Shown here one piece after another: positions 1 through 8,765 of a DNA stretch of 64,000 nucleotides (its first letter is position 1; each line of letters starts with the position of its first letter). The DNA is taken from NCBI RefSeq assembly GCF_018881975.1, contig NZ_JACVPJ010000002.1:62001-126000 (forward strand), given 5' to 3'. The stretch is from Polynucleobacter sp. JS-Safj-400b-B2 (GTDB taxonomy: Bacteria > Pseudomonadota > Gammaproteobacteria > Burkholderiales > Burkholderiaceae). The position numbers and the translations under genes are program-made. The notes under the pieces were generated by a model. That model was given only the letters and a program-made list of their open reading frames with translations. It ran no database searches and was not told the origin of the DNA.

Positions 1-1260
1 CTGGCGATAACAAGTGAAGATAAAAATGATATTTTGAGGCTTGAAAAAAATATCAAGAACAAAATTAGAAATAATTAAACCAATTAATCCTGAAATTGCC
101 GCACCCTTTAACCCCCAAATAGGGATTAAGACTGCACTAGAGGCTATAGTAGTCAGTAAACCAACGGCTGCACAAACAGGCGCATAACGTAAGCGGCCTT
201 CCATCACCAAAAAAATACCTCGTATCGCACCAAGAGCAATAAATAATGGCCTTAAAGCCAACCAAGGGATCAACTCTTGTGCTGGCAGATATTTTGGTCC
301 ATAAATCCATGGGAACAAAATATAAATTAACGCCATCAGCAGAAGCGCTCCTGCAAAAAAAATGAGACCCAAAAGATAGGTTCGCTTTGCTAAAATGGGT
401 AATTCCATATGATCTCGCTTGGCAAGCTCTGGCACTAATGCCATAGTCAACACCAAGAGCAGGACATCAATGACTTCCATGAATTTTAGGACGGCCGCAT
501 ACAGACCTAGTGACTCTAAATCCATGTAGTGGGCTATCAAATAATATTCACTACGACTTTGGCAGGCAACTAAAAAACCGCTGAGCATTACCATTGATGA
601 AGAAAGCAACAATGTTCGGGCATATTCCGACTGGAATTTTCCGGTAAAGCCAGACCAATTCCGCAATCTATAGCGCGCCAAGAAACCCCAATTAGCTGCA
701 TACTCCCCAGACATAAAAGCTGCAATGGCAATAAGAGGCCAAGACAAGATAATGGTGACTAGCTTTAATATGCTCGAACATAGACCAGTCACTATATGCA
801 TGCCAGCGACTACAGGAAGATGGCCCTCTATCCGAAGCCGATATTCCCAAACTTCACTAGCTTGAAAAATAAAAACAAGTCCATACACCATGGCCAAATA
901 GAGAGGTAATCCGAATCCTTGCGTGGTTAAAACGAGGGTCACGAGGCCGGCGTAGGATAAAACACCGAATGCAAGGCGCAAAATGATGGCTGTTTTTTGA
1001 ATATCTTCGCGCTCTTGCTCTGAGTTACTTTTAGCGAGGTCACGCAAAATTAGATTTTCACTACCAGCCGATGCAATTGAGCCAAATAAGATGGCAGAAG
1101 CAAGAACATAATTTAATGCGCCCCAGTCACTAGGGCCATAATGACGCGCTACCAAGATGCCTACAGCAAAGCCAAGCCCCAGCCTGATGACGCGATCAAA
1201 TAGGAGCCAGCCTGAAGCTGAAGCCATACGTTCGACTGAGTTTTTTTGGGTGTTCATCAT
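1..1260 (-). CDS. Wzx-type oligosaccharide flippase (3' end cut by window)
   Basis: The reverse strand reads open from an ATG-ATG pair at 1260/1257 to the window edge, giving at least 420 residues without a stop. The product is a strongly hydrophobic multi-span membrane protein whose N-terminus (ERMASASGWLLFDRVIRLGL) and repeated amphipathic-hydrophobic pattern resemble polysaccharide flippases of the MOP superfamily. Such proteins move undecaprenyl-linked repeat units of O-antigen or capsule across the inner membrane. It is divergent from the polyprenyl-phosphate sugar transferase at 1444, consistent with one surface-polysaccharide locus extending left of the window. The C-terminus is not visible. 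The class is fairly certain; the exact substrate is unknown. Confidence 0.8.
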   Translation of the reverse strand, partial: MMNTQKNSVERMASASGWLLFDRVIRLGLGFAVGILVARHYGPSDWGALNYVLASAILFGSIASAGSENLILRDLAKSNSEQEREDIQKTAIILRLAFGVLSYAGLVTLVLTTQGFGLPLYLAMVYGLVFIFQASEVWEYRLRIEGHLPVVAGMHIVTGLCSSILKLVTIILSWPLIAIAAFMSGEYAANWGFLARYRLRNWSGFTGKFQSEYARTLLLSSSMVMLSGFLVACQSRSEYYLIAHYMDLESLGLYAAVLKFMEVIDVLLLVLTMALVPELAKRDHMELPILAKRTYLLGLIFFAGALLLMALIYILFPWIYGPKYLPAQELIPWLALRPLFIALGAIRGIFLVMEGRLRYAPVCAAVGLLTTIASSAVLIPIWGLKGAAISGLIGLIISNFVLDIFFKPQNIIFIFTCYRQ

Positions 1261-1443
1261 TATTGAAGGTTGTAGGCTAACCGCTTAATACCAATATGTC
1301 TATTTTCCACTGATAGTGACGACCTGCAACAAACGTCCAATAACCGCCTAATTCTAGATATTGCTATCCAACGGAAGCCCTTATACTAAGTAAGCCTTTT
1401 TAAATAGCAATATTCCATGGTCTGAATAGCAAGCACCACATTA
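1261..1443. promoter_or_regulatory. Divergent intergenic region between flippase and sugar transferase
   Basis: This 183-base AT-rich gap separates two divergently oriented polysaccharide genes and must hold the promoters for both. I could not assign -35/-10 boxes with confidence and saw no strong inverted repeat. There is also no convincing Shine-Dalgarno sequence ahead of the ATG at 1444. Confidence 0.35.
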
Positions 1444-2802
1444 ATGCCAATTAACAATAACCATCCCCGTGGATTTCAATTTGAGCTAGCTCACATTAAT
1501 CGAGTGCTTGATGCCGCTATTATTTGGTTTAGCCTTTATGCATTGCGCACTTTTTTTCAAATAGAGTCCATTAATCAGCAACTCTATGTCTTACCAGCGT
1601 TGCTAGCCATTATTATTTATTTTCTAGTAGCCGAATTATTCTCTCTTTATCACCTTTTTCGCCTTACCTCCTTAGGTGAGATTACAAAGAAAATATTTCT
1701 GATTTGGGGCATTGTTGCGCTCTCAATCATCCTCATTGCATTAATAACGAAGTCCTCAACTGATTATTCACGACTAACAATAGGTTGGTGGCTTACTTTG
1801 TGCCCCATCGCCCTCATACTATCGCATGTCAGTATTTACCAGTTATTTCATCATTTCAGCAGCCAAGAAAATCATTTTCGTTCATATGTCATCTTGGGCA
1901 ATGATGAATCAGTGATTAATTTACCCGAAAAAATTTCGCAAGCACCCGGTGCCAGATTACGGCTAGTGGGAACTTTTAATAATTTGTCGGCTACATTAAA
2001 TGCCTTAAGTACACAAGCAATAGACTATGTATTTTTATGCTATGACAGCCATGAGCAAGATAAGATAATTGCCGCCATTAAGGCACTCAATAATTCAACA
2101 GCATCAATCTATTTAGTGCCAGACCTTCTGCTATCTGATCTACATGGCTCCCGCTGGATTATGTTGGGCGATACGCCCTTAATTGTGATTAACGATCACC
2201 CGTTTTATGGGGGTCAATGGGTTTTAAAAAAATTGGAAGATTTAATATTAGGCCTTCTGATTTTTATCCTCATTTTTCCGCTAATGTTGATAATAGCAAT
2301 CGCTGTGAAACTAAGCTCTCCCGGACCAGTGCTATTTAAACAACGGCGGCATGGACTAAATGGTGAGGTAATAAAGGTCTTAAAGTTTAGAACTATGGCC
2401 TCATTAGATGATGGTGATGTTGTCATTCAAGCAACAGAGCGCGATGCTCGCGTTACCAAGGTTGGCAAATTCTTGCGTCAACATTCCTTAGACGAATTAC
2501 CACAATTTATTAACGTACTGCAGGGTGATATGTCTATCGTTGGTCCCCGCCCACATGCTCTAGCCCACAATGAACATTATCGTCAGCTCATTGGAAGTTA
2601 TATGCAACGCCATAAGGTAAAACCAGGGATAACAGGATGGGCGCAGGCGCATGGTTTGCGCGGAGAAACTGACACTATTGAAAAAATGAAGAAGAGAGTT
2701 GACTATGACCTTTATTACATTAATCACTGGTCGGTTGGTCTAGATTTAAAAATTATTTTCCTCACGATTATCAATGGATTCAAGAGTAAAGCGGCTTACT
2801 AA
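1444..2802 (+). CDS. Undecaprenyl-phosphate sugar-1-phosphate transferase (WcaJ/EpsB type)
   Basis: The 452-residue protein has several hydrophobic segments in the first ~130 residues, a central nucleotide-binding-like region (about 145-240), one further membrane segment (~265-290) and a C-terminal bacterial sugar transferase domain. Diagnostic motifs of that domain are visible: KFRTM near residue 313, the LDELPQFINVLQGDMS stretch, VGPRPHA near 365 and KPGITGWAQ. Length and layout match exopolysaccharide biosynthesis polyprenyl glycosylphosphotransferases, which load the first sugar phosphate, often glucose, onto undecaprenyl phosphate at the inner membrane. It would start the glycan that the adjacent flippase exports. 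The sugar specificity cannot be read from sequence. Confidence 0.9.
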   Translation: MPINNNHPRGFQFELAHINRVLDAAIIWFSLYALRTFFQIESINQQLYVLPALLAIIIYFLVAELFSLYHLFRLTSLGEITKKIFLIWGIVALSIILIALITKSSTDYSRLTIGWWLTLCPIALILSHVSIYQLFHHFSSQENHFRSYVILGNDESVINLPEKISQAPGARLRLVGTFNNLSATLNALSTQAIDYVFLCYDSHEQDKIIAAIKALNNSTASIYLVPDLLLSDLHGSRWIMLGDTPLIVINDHPFYGGQWVLKKLEDLILGLLIFILIFPLMLIIAIAVKLSSPGPVLFKQRRHGLNGEVIKVLKFRTMASLDDGDVVIQATERDARVTKVGKFLRQHSLDELPQFINVLQGDMSIVGPRPHALAHNEHYRQLIGSYMQRHKVKPGITGWAQAHGLRGETDTIEKMKKRVDYDLYYINHWSVGLDLKIIFLTIINGFKSKAAY

Positions 2803-2920
2803 AGAATAGGCGAGGTAATTCTGTAAATTGGCGGTATTGCAATAAGATAAGGTGGTTCATTATGCTTTTGAAATTGCCTTTTAATCAGTCACCCTTAGCT
2901 TGAATAGAAAAACTCTCTCC

Positions 2921-3067
2921 ATGGCAACCAACAACATTCCCAAAATTAATCTGCGCAACTCATTAAGTGAGTGCGGCCAATCCATACGTAAGGAAAATGC
3001 AGGTAAATACCAAAATTACGGTATAAAAGACTGCAAAGCCTCGATTGCAGCTAGTCGAATTCAATAG
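2921..3067 (+). CDS. Possible small hypothetical ORF (48 aa)
   Basis: An ATG-initiated frame runs 48 codons to a TAG and encodes a basic, cysteine-containing peptide beginning MATNNIPKINLRNSLSECG. No ribosome binding site is visible upstream and I recognise no domain. It could be a remnant of a larger gene or simply chance. Listed only because it is the sole open frame of any size in this gap. Confidence 0.15.
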   Translation: MATNNIPKINLRNSLSECGQSIRKENAGKYQNYGIKDCKASIAASRIQ

Positions 3068-3164
3068 GTTACCTTTGGGTTCTCAAGGCTAGCAAATATT
3101 CCATTAGGTGCAGCCGGGTAGCTATGGTACTGATCTTACAGAAGCAAAGTATATTTTTGGCATG

Positions 3165-3190
3165 AAAAAAGGCTGCCAAGGCAGCCTTCT
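3165..3190 (-). terminator. Rho-independent terminator of the HiPIP gene
   Basis: On the minus strand a GC-rich hairpin (GGCTGCC / GGCAGCC, 3171-3186, extended by A-T pairs) is followed at once by six T residues (3170-3165). It lies about 20 bases after the HiPIP stop codon, the classic position and form of an intrinsic terminator. Confidence 0.85.
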
Positions 3191-3208
3191 CTAGAGCCTA
3201 ATATTTGC

Positions 3209-3517
3209 TTAGGCTTTTTTAGCGTAAGCTGAGCACCAACCTTTACCAGCAACTTGCTTACCAGCAAACAATGAGCAACCACCAGCAGCTGCGTCAGCTT
3301 TACCTTGGAACAGAGCACAGTTAGAGCACTGTTGACCAGCAGCGTACTTTGGAAACTTTGCTTTATCTACTTTTGATGCATCTGCTTTGTAACCCAATGC
3401 AGCAGCTTGTGGATCGGTTTCTGCAACCATAGCTTGAGCTTGAACTTTACCGTTCAATGCCAAAGTACAGGCACCAGCAGCAGACAAAATCATAAATTGG
3501 CGACGACTATTTTTCAT
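3209..3517 (-). CDS. High-potential iron-sulfur protein (HiPIP)
   Basis: The 102-residue product is a periplasmic [4Fe-4S] electron carrier. A twin-arginine signal is visible (SRRQFM at residues 4-9, then a hydrophobic stretch ending near VQAQA). The mature part has the four cluster cysteines C64, C67, C81 and C95 in the HiPIP arrangement and the family ending GWCSAYAKK. Tat export fits a protein folded around its cluster before secretion. HiPIPs usually shuttle electrons between a bc1 complex and terminal oxidases or photosynthetic reaction centres; the partner is not in this window. The gene stands alone with its own terminator, so it is probably monocistronic. Confidence 0.93.
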   Translation of the reverse strand: MKNSRRQFMILSAAGACTLALNGKVQAQAMVAETDPQAAALGYKADASKVDKAKFPKYAAGQQCSNCALFQGKADAAAGGCSLFAGKQVAGKGWCSAYAKKA

Positions 3518-3711
3518 GGATTCTCCAAAGATAAATCAGTGATTAACAAGCAAACGCATTGAAGAGCAATACGCACCTTAAAAGCTAAGCACGATCATAG
3601 TGGAGAAGATTTGGGGCTGCTAGCTAACGCCTAAGTCAATGATTTATATGGAAATATAGATGAGAATTGTTCTCAGAAAAAATAAGGCGCTGAAGTTAAG
3701 GCTACTAAGCG

Positions 3712-3933
3712 TTACTTCCAGCCCTTGAGTTTCATGCAATTAACCCACTGCCTAATATGGACTCCGGACCCTACTTCTGGGTAATCCTCTTTGCACTCTT
3801 TCAGATCTTTGTTGTACGTGGCTCTATTATTTTTAGCAGGGTCTTGATTTTCTGTCGGCATACTCACGCACCCGATAACTCCTACAGTAACGAGAAGGCA
3901 TACGATTTTCAGGGTGGTATTTGAATGAAGCAA
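3712..3933 (-). CDS. Small putative lipoprotein (hypothetical)
   Basis: About 73 residues with a hydrophobic N-terminal signal ending in a lipobox-like GVIGC, followed by a polar Asn/Asp/Lys-rich mature domain with two further cysteines and a conserved-looking ending WVNCMKLKGW. I chose the TTG at 3933 because GGAGGT stands just upstream of it; a GTG at 3945 in the same frame would add four residues and overlap the upstream lipoprotein stop. It follows another lipoprotein gene with almost no gap, so the two are probably cotranscribed. Function is unknown. Confidence 0.6.
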   Translation of the reverse strand: MLHSNTTLKIVCLLVTVGVIGCVSMPTENQDPAKNNRATYNKDLKECKEDYPEVGSGVHIRQWVNCMKLKGWK

Positions 3934-3934
3934 A

Positions 3935-4891
3935 CTACCTCCCACTCTTATTGGCCAGCTTCATATACGCACCGTGATCACCACACGCCCTATTAAATGC
4001 CACTGCAGACATCGAATCTTTTGCACCAATCGCACCCACAGCACTAATCGCACCGCGAGATTTTTCCTTTTGGCCTTGAGTCATTAGCGCATATGAATTT
4101 TCCTGGCAATTAGCCATAAAAATGTAATCTGCTTCTTTCGTGAAATCCCTACTTAAAACGTAGGAGCTCAATTTCATTTGCCGCACATCTTTTTTAGCAT
4201 CAACAATACTGACTTCGTTGTTAATGACTTCGTAAAAGACTGGTGGCTTTGAATTAGTAGACCCAAGTGTTGCATCTTGCTTGGCATTGGTAAGCTGCTT
4301 TTTTTCCTTTTCATCAAATACTTCTACAGGCGCTTTCTGAGCTATTGGCGCTGGTAAAGCGCCGTCTTGATATAGAAAATAGTTAATATTTTGATCATCG
4401 ATAAATTTTCTACCGCACAGTCGAGAGCGCACATATGCCATGGCTGTTCTGGGAGCAATCTTGACCCAGCCAGAACCATTTACTGGCTTGGTATCACCCA
4501 CTAATGGTCGCTGGGAAACAATATTTTGGGTGTAGAGGGTTTCAGACCACTGATGATTACTAAAGCAATCTATTTTTTGGCGATATGGTCCGACCATTGT
4601 GGCGTTATAAGTCGCTAAATTACTTTTCGCTCTTGGTGCGATGAAAGCGTCATACGTTAAGACACCGTCCTCATCCTCAGTCAAACTGTAAGGATCATAG
4701 AACCAAACCTTAGTTTTAGATTCTGCCAGCAAAATCCATGTGCGGTCACTGTAGTCTTTTTGATTGAGTGGCGGAATATAAAAGAAGGGTGACTCTACTT
4801 CCTCATTCATCATAGCTTGATAGTTCTGTCGCATGGGTCCTGAGGTACAGCCCACAATGAACAAAATAGCCAAGATGAGGAGTTTTTTCAT
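3935..4891 (-). CDS. Putative lipoprotein, possibly surface-adhesin-E-like
   Basis: The 318-residue product begins MKKLLILAILFIVGCTSG, a clear lipoprotein signal with lipobox VGC, so the ATG at 4891 is preferred over an in-frame TTG at 4909 that overlaps folE. The mature region contains a W-I-L-L...V-W-F-Y-D pattern and a later DC..N motif (residues ~50-125) that recall the surface-adhesin E domain, but I hold this weakly. The C-terminal third has a charged linker and another small domain. It sits 4 bases after folE and just before a second small lipoprotein, suggesting one transcript. Role unknown. Confidence 0.65.
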   Translation of the reverse strand: MKKLLILAILFIVGCTSGPMRQNYQAMMNEEVESPFFYIPPLNQKDYSDRTWILLAESKTKVWFYDPYSLTEDEDGVLTYDAFIAPRAKSNLATYNATMVGPYRQKIDCFSNHQWSETLYTQNIVSQRPLVGDTKPVNGSGWVKIAPRTAMAYVRSRLCGRKFIDDQNINYFLYQDGALPAPIAQKAPVEVFDEKEKKQLTNAKQDATLGSTNSKPPVFYEVINNEVSIVDAKKDVRQMKLSSYVLSRDFTKEADYIFMANCQENSYALMTQGQKEKSRGAISAVGAIGAKDSMSAVAFNRACGDHGAYMKLANKSGR

Positions 4892-4895
4892 ACGC

Positions 4896-5699
4896 TTATT
4901 TTCGATCAATCAGAGCCAGAAATTCTCTACGCAGATTGAAGTCTTTCAAAAAAGCACCACGCATCACACTATTGATCATCTTCGAGTCACGATCTTTAAC
5001 GCCACGCCATTGCATACAAAAGTGATCAGCATCCATTACTACCGCTACACCGATAGGCTTAATCTTCTTCTCAAGCATATCTGCCAGCTCCACCACAGCC
5101 TCTTCCTGTATCTGTGGACGACACATTACCCACTCCGTCAGCCTAGAGTACTTCGATAAGCCAATTAAGGCAGAACCTTTATTTGGTAGGACGCCAATCC
5201 ATATACGGCCCATGATGGGGCATAGGTGATGAGAACAGGCGCTACGCACGGTAATAGGGCCAATAATCATGAGCTCATTTAAGCGACTTACATTAGGAAA
5301 CTTAGTTAAGGTCGGCTGATCTACATAGCGCCCATTAAAGACTTCTTGTACATACATCTTCGCTACACGACGACTGGTATTTTGAGTATTGTGATCATTT
5401 TTAGTATCGATGACTAAACTCTCTAATACGGCCTGCATCTTCTCGGCAACCTCATCTACCAAACCTTCCAATTCGCCCGGCTTAATAAATGCCGCAATAT
5501 TGTCATTTGCATGAAAACGCGCTTTTTGCGCTTCAATTCGACGACGAATGACTACAGATAATGGGGTACCGCTTTCATCTTTATTGATGTTAGCCTTGGT
5601 AGTTTTATCGGTAGACTTAAGAGCGACACTTTTGCTAACTGTTTTGCCAACTGTTTTTTTGGCGGGCGTTTTGATTGCAGTTTTTTTAGGGGTTGGCAT
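4896..5699 (-). CDS. folE: GTP cyclohydrolase I
   Basis: The 267-residue protein carries the hallmark GTP cyclohydrolase I motifs: CSHHLCPIMGRIWIGVLP with zinc-binding Cys/His, GLSKYSRL, and a C-terminal HFCMQWRGVKD. The enzyme converts GTP to 7,8-dihydroneopterin triphosphate, the first step of folate synthesis and, through queD, of queuosine precursors; queC at 24.3 kb is a later step of that route. The catalytic part is of normal length, but the first ~45 residues are an unusual Lys/Thr/Ala-rich low-complexity tail. No later ATG is suitably placed, so the tail is probably real. Confidence 0.95.
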   Translation of the reverse strand: MPTPKKTAIKTPAKKTVGKTVSKSVALKSTDKTTKANINKDESGTPLSVVIRRRIEAQKARFHANDNIAAFIKPGELEGLVDEVAEKMQAVLESLVIDTKNDHNTQNTSRRVAKMYVQEVFNGRYVDQPTLTKFPNVSRLNELMIIGPITVRSACSHHLCPIMGRIWIGVLPNKGSALIGLSKYSRLTEWVMCRPQIQEEAVVELADMLEKKIKPIGVAVVMDADHFCMQWRGVKDRDSKMINSVMRGAFLKDFNLRREFLALIDRK

Positions 5700-5739
5700 G
5701 CATTCTTTCCAGGGAAAATAGTCGTTATGTGGATTGCTT

Positions 5740-6147
5740 TTAAATAAGCCATTCTTCTACTTGAAGATTGGCAATACGATGAAACTCTCGTGCGTTATTG
5801 GTTATTAAGTTACTCGATTCAGAGAGCGCATGAGCCGCAATCATTAAATCCATACCACCAATTGGCTGGCCAGCTTTCTCAAGCCCAGAGCGTATTTGAG
5901 CGTAATGGTGTGTAGCCTCAACTGGCCATGGACGAATTTCAAAGCCATCAATCCATGCTTCAATTGCAGCGCTAAAACGTGGGGATGCTAATTTTGCTGC
6001 TCCAAACCTCAGCTCAGCCGCAACAATGGCAGATAGCCAGACCTCGTCGTACTCTAACTGTGTAAAACGTTCCAACATTTTTTGCGGATGTCGGCGCAAT
6101 ATATAACTGCAAATATTGGTGTCTAAAGTTTTTTGTTGCTTTGCCAA
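5740..6147 (-). CDS. vapC: VapC-type PIN-domain toxin ribonuclease
   Basis: The protein has the PIN-domain layout: TLDTNICSYI near the N-terminus, an AAELRFGA motif mid-protein, GGMDLMIAAHAL and the LITNNAREFHRI ending, giving the acidic Mg-binding cluster typical of VapC RNases that cut tRNA or rRNA. The start is uncertain: ATG 6183, GTG 6162 and TTG 6147 are all in frame. I prefer TTG 6147, one base past the antitoxin stop, because homologues place LDTN only a few residues from the start. Translation is probably coupled to vapB. Confidence 0.88.
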   Translation of the reverse strand: MAKQQKTLDTNICSYILRRHPQKMLERFTQLEYDEVWLSAIVAAELRFGAAKLASPRFSAAIEAWIDGFEIRPWPVEATHHYAQIRSGLEKAGQPIGGMDLMIAAHALSESSNLITNNAREFHRIANLQVEEWLI

Positions 6148-6148
6148 T

Positions 6149-6400
6149 CTATGTCCAATCACGCTCTTGGGCAGGTAGGTCATCCCGATGCTCTAAAAAA
6201 TCTTCCGGCAGTGGCTCAGTCTGTTCGTAAAAGGAACTGAGCCATTGACCCAAATTGTGCTCTCTCTCATCATCGGGCGTTACCCAAAGGGCATTGCCCA
6301 CTTGCTCAATGCGGACTTGCTTAGCCGTAAAGCGTAACTTAGCCGGCAAACGAATTGCCTGGCTACGCCCACTCATGAATAACTTCGCAATACTGGTCAT
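6149..6400 (-). CDS. vapB: VapB-type AbrB-family antitoxin
   Basis: This 83-residue protein starts MTSIAKLFMSGRSQAIRLP, the N-terminal DNA-binding swapped-hairpin of AbrB/VapB antitoxins, and ends in an acidic tail expected to wrap the toxin active site. A strong GGAGG precedes the ATG by five bases. It lies immediately before vapC in the same direction, the usual order. Short tandem repeats upstream (6422-6468) are a candidate autoregulatory operator. Confidence 0.92.
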   Translation of the reverse strand: MTSIAKLFMSGRSQAIRLPAKLRFTAKQVRIEQVGNALWVTPDDEREHNLGQWLSSFYEQTEPLPEDFLEHRDDLPAQERDWT

Positions 6401-6421
6401 TAGAGCCTCCTAAGAGCTGGG

Positions 6422-6468
6422 GATACGTAAGGGATAACTTAAAAGACAACTTAAGAGATACTTTAAGG
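6422..6468. promoter_or_regulatory. Tandem 11-12 bp repeats upstream of vapBC, candidate operator
   Basis: Four imperfect units lie head to tail: GATACGTAAGG, GATAACTTAAAA, GACAACTTAAGA and GATACTTTAAGG (6422-6468). They begin 21 bases upstream of the vapB start. VapB proteins usually autoregulate by binding repeats at this position; that these are its sites is inference. Confidence 0.5.
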
Positions 6469-6542
6469 GGTGGTATAGAGCTGTATGTAATATAGCAATG
6501 ATATATCACATTTAAGGATCAGGTAAATACCCCTAAAAAGCC

Positions 6543-6914
6543 CTAAATCTGGAAAAACAACGCTACGACGCAAATGATTCCAAAAAACCAAACTGTGGTT
6601 CTCGTTGTCGGCCAATTAGCGACATAGCAAATCAAATAAGCAATACGAGCCAGCACAAAGCCCATTGCCAATAAGTCAATTCTGTCTTGTGGCGCATGAG
6701 CAATGGAAGCAATGATGACTGCGGCAAAAAATAGCGGCAAAGACTCAAACAGGTTGGCCTGTGCAGCATTGGCACGCGCCCTAAAACCTGTTTGCTTAGC
6801 CAGCCACTCTCTTGGCGCGCCATTGTCATAACCATCAAAACCTTTTTTAGCAATGCCAGCGGCTACGATAGGCAATAAGCCCATAAAGAGAACACAATAG
6901 TAGGCAATAGTCAT
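6543..6914 (-). CDS. MAPEG family membrane protein
   Basis: The 123-residue protein has about four transmembrane segments and the MAPEG signature region ([18 protein letters not shown], then [21 protein letters not shown]). MAPEG members include microsomal glutathione transferases, but most bacterial ones lack an assigned substrate. The start overlaps the plsY stop as ATGA, so it is probably cotranslated with plsY. Confidence 0.85.
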   Translation of the reverse strand: MTIAYYCVLFMGLLPIVAAGIAKKGFDGYDNGAPREWLAKQTGFRARANAAQANLFESLPLFFAAVIIASIAHAPQDRIDLLAMGFVLARIAYLICYVANWPTTRTTVWFFGIICVVALFFQI

Positions 6915-7543
6915 GATGGGGTTTTCTTGGAGCCAATTCGGCTTTCAGTTCCGTTAAGTAAGTTAGCAATGTTGCTGCGATGACGCCAAATCAGCAGTGC
7001 GCAAACGACTAGGAGCGCTAAGCCCATTGGCTGAAAACCAAACAAAAAGACAAAATAGATGGGACCAAACACAGCAGCCGCTAAGGCAGCTAAAGATGAG
7101 TAGCGCATAAACGTCGCCACGATAATCCAAGTACCCAAGGTAGCAAGCCCCAAGACCCAGTTCACGCCAAATAAAATGCCACAAGCAGTAGCGACACCTT
7201 TGCCACCTTTGAAGCCATGAAATATCGGAAATAAATGTCCTAAAAATACTGCAAGTACTACGCCACATAAAACCCAAGAGCTCAGAGTAGCGGTAAGAGA
7301 CTCATCACCCAACAACACTCGAGCCAACATGACAGCAAAGAAACCCTTTAGTGCATCACCAATTAAGGTCAGTACGGCCGCTAATTTATTGCCTGTGCGT
7401 AATACATTGGTAGCGCCTGGATTGCCAGAACCATAAGTATGGGGGTCAGGTAGGTGCATGCATTTACTGACCACTACAGCAAATGAAATGGAGCCTATTA
7501 AGTAGGCTAATGGAATCAGGAGGATATCTAAGCTAAAAGTCAT
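6911..7543 (-). CDS. plsY: Acyl-phosphate:glycerol-3-phosphate acyltransferase
   Basis: This 210-residue polytopic protein has the PlsY motifs: [14 protein letters not shown] near the start, [12 protein letters not shown], and [18 protein letters not shown]. The enzyme transfers an acyl group from acyl-phosphate to glycerol-3-phosphate, the first membrane step of phospholipid synthesis. Length and start match the family. It heads a two-gene unit with the MAPEG protein. Confidence 0.95.
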   Translation of the reverse strand: MTFSLDILLIPLAYLIGSISFAVVVSKCMHLPDPHTYGSGNPGATNVLRTGNKLAAVLTLIGDALKGFFAVMLARVLLGDESLTATLSSWVLCGVVLAVFLGHLFPIFHGFKGGKGVATACGILFGVNWVLGLATLGTWIIVATFMRYSSLAALAAAVFGPIYFVFLFGFQPMGLALLVVCALLIWRHRSNIANLLNGTESRIGSKKTPS

Positions 7544-7646
7544 ACTGCTATCTTAATCACTTATTGAATGGCTCAGTCAGCATGCCAAATAGAGGACCTC
7601 CAAAGCACATTCAGTCTGCACAGCCCTAAATACAGCATACGCGAGA

Positions 7647-8765
7647 TTAGGGACAATACAGCTCATAACTAGTACTCCGCCCTCCAGCATTTGATTTCAC
7701 CAAAGCGCCACGCTCTAATAAGTCGGTGATATCTCGTAACGCAGTATCTGGGGAGCATTTAGCAATAATCGCCCATTTACTAGTAGTCAGTTTTCCATCA
7801 AACCCATCGAGCAATTTATTCAGCAGCTTAATTTGCCTTTCATTCAATGGGGTTCTAGACCAGCGTTGCCAGAAATTGGTTTTAAATAGGGTTGTGGATA
7901 GTGCTGCTTCGGCAACTTCAATGGCAGACAGCAAACTACTTAAAAACCAAGTAAGCCACTGCGTTACATCCAACGCTCCCTTTTGAGTTTTCTCAAGAAG
8001 CTCGTAATAATTTTTACGATCGCGCCCAATTTGAGCTGATAAGCTATAAAACCGCTGCGCCGATCCATCAGCTCGGGCCAAAGCCATATCTCCAATTGCC
8101 CTTGCAATGCGACCATTACCATCGTCAAAAGGGTGCAGCGTCACAAACCAGAGGTGTGCTAAGCCCGCCTTAATAATTGGATCATCTTGCTGATCTATAT
8201 TGAACCAGAGTAAAAACTGCTCCATTTCTGTTGGCATGAATGGTGCTGGTGGCGCTTCGAAGTGAATCTGTTGACGACTAACGGGGCCTGAAACAACCTG
8301 CATTGGACCGAGGGCATCATCACGCCAAGCGCCAACTAGAATTTTAGATAAACAACTGTGACCCGAAGAAAAGAGGGCGGCATGCCAACCAAAGAGACGT
8401 TCCTGCGTTAAATTTTTTTGATGGTGCTGTGTAGCATCAAGCACCATGTCTACTACACCATCGACATAACGATCTGCTGGAGCTAAGGCTACAATATCGA
8501 TACCCAATCGTCTGGCAATGGATGATCGAACCGAGCTTGGATCAAGCTTTTCGCCCTCGATCTCGCTAGTTTTGATGACATCCTCAGTGAGTACACGTAA
8601 GGACTCTTGATCGCGCAAATCAATACCGATATCGTGTAATCGTCCCAGCAGGCGCCCCTGAGCATGGTAAGCCTGAGTCAATAAGCCAGTGAGTTGCCTG
8701 AGGTCATACTCCCAATGAGGCCATTGGGAATCTTGCCAAATGTACTTTTTAACTCCGCTATTCAT
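7647..8765 (-). CDS. Fic family protein (class II, with winged-helix C-terminus)
   Basis: Starting at the ATG at 8765 the 372-residue protein opens with KKYIWQDSQWPHWEYD, the N-terminal domain (DUF4172-like) common in this Fic subgroup. An inhibitory motif TSEIEG lies at about 66-71 and the catalytic Fic motif HPFDDGNGR at about 211-219. The last ~60 residues look like a winged helix-turn-helix. Fic enzymes AMPylate target hydroxyls; the TSEIEG helix normally blocks ATP binding until relieved. No separate antitoxin is adjacent. Repeated TGCGGA-type half-sites at the start (8765-8823) suggest autoregulation. An ATG at 8801 with GGAG upstream is an alternative start. Confidence 0.88.
   Translation of the reverse strand: MNSGVKKYIWQDSQWPHWEYDLRQLTGLLTQAYHAQGRLLGRLHDIGIDLRDQESLRVLTEDVIKTSEIEGEKLDPSSVRSSIARRLGIDIVALAPADRYVDGVVDMVLDATQHHQKNLTQERLFGWHAALFSSGHSCLSKILVGAWRDDALGPMQVVSGPVSRQQIHFEAPPAPFMPTEMEQFLLWFNIDQQDDPIIKAGLAHLWFVTLHPFDDGNGRIARAIGDMALARADGSAQRFYSLSAQIGRDRKNYYELLEKTQKGALDVTQWLTWFLSSLLSAIEVAEAALSTTLFKTNFWQRWSRTPLNERQIKLLNKLLDGFDGKLTTSKWAIIAKCSPDTALRDITDLLERGALVKSNAGGRSTSYELYCP

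Larger units (their letters stand above)
2803..3208. other. Intergenic stretch with one possible tiny ORF
   Basis: About 400 bases lie between the sugar transferase and the HiPIP gene. The only items I can point to are a 48-codon plus-strand reading frame at 2921-3067 and the HiPIP terminator hairpin at the right end. No RNA gene or repeat was recognised. Confidence 0.4.
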
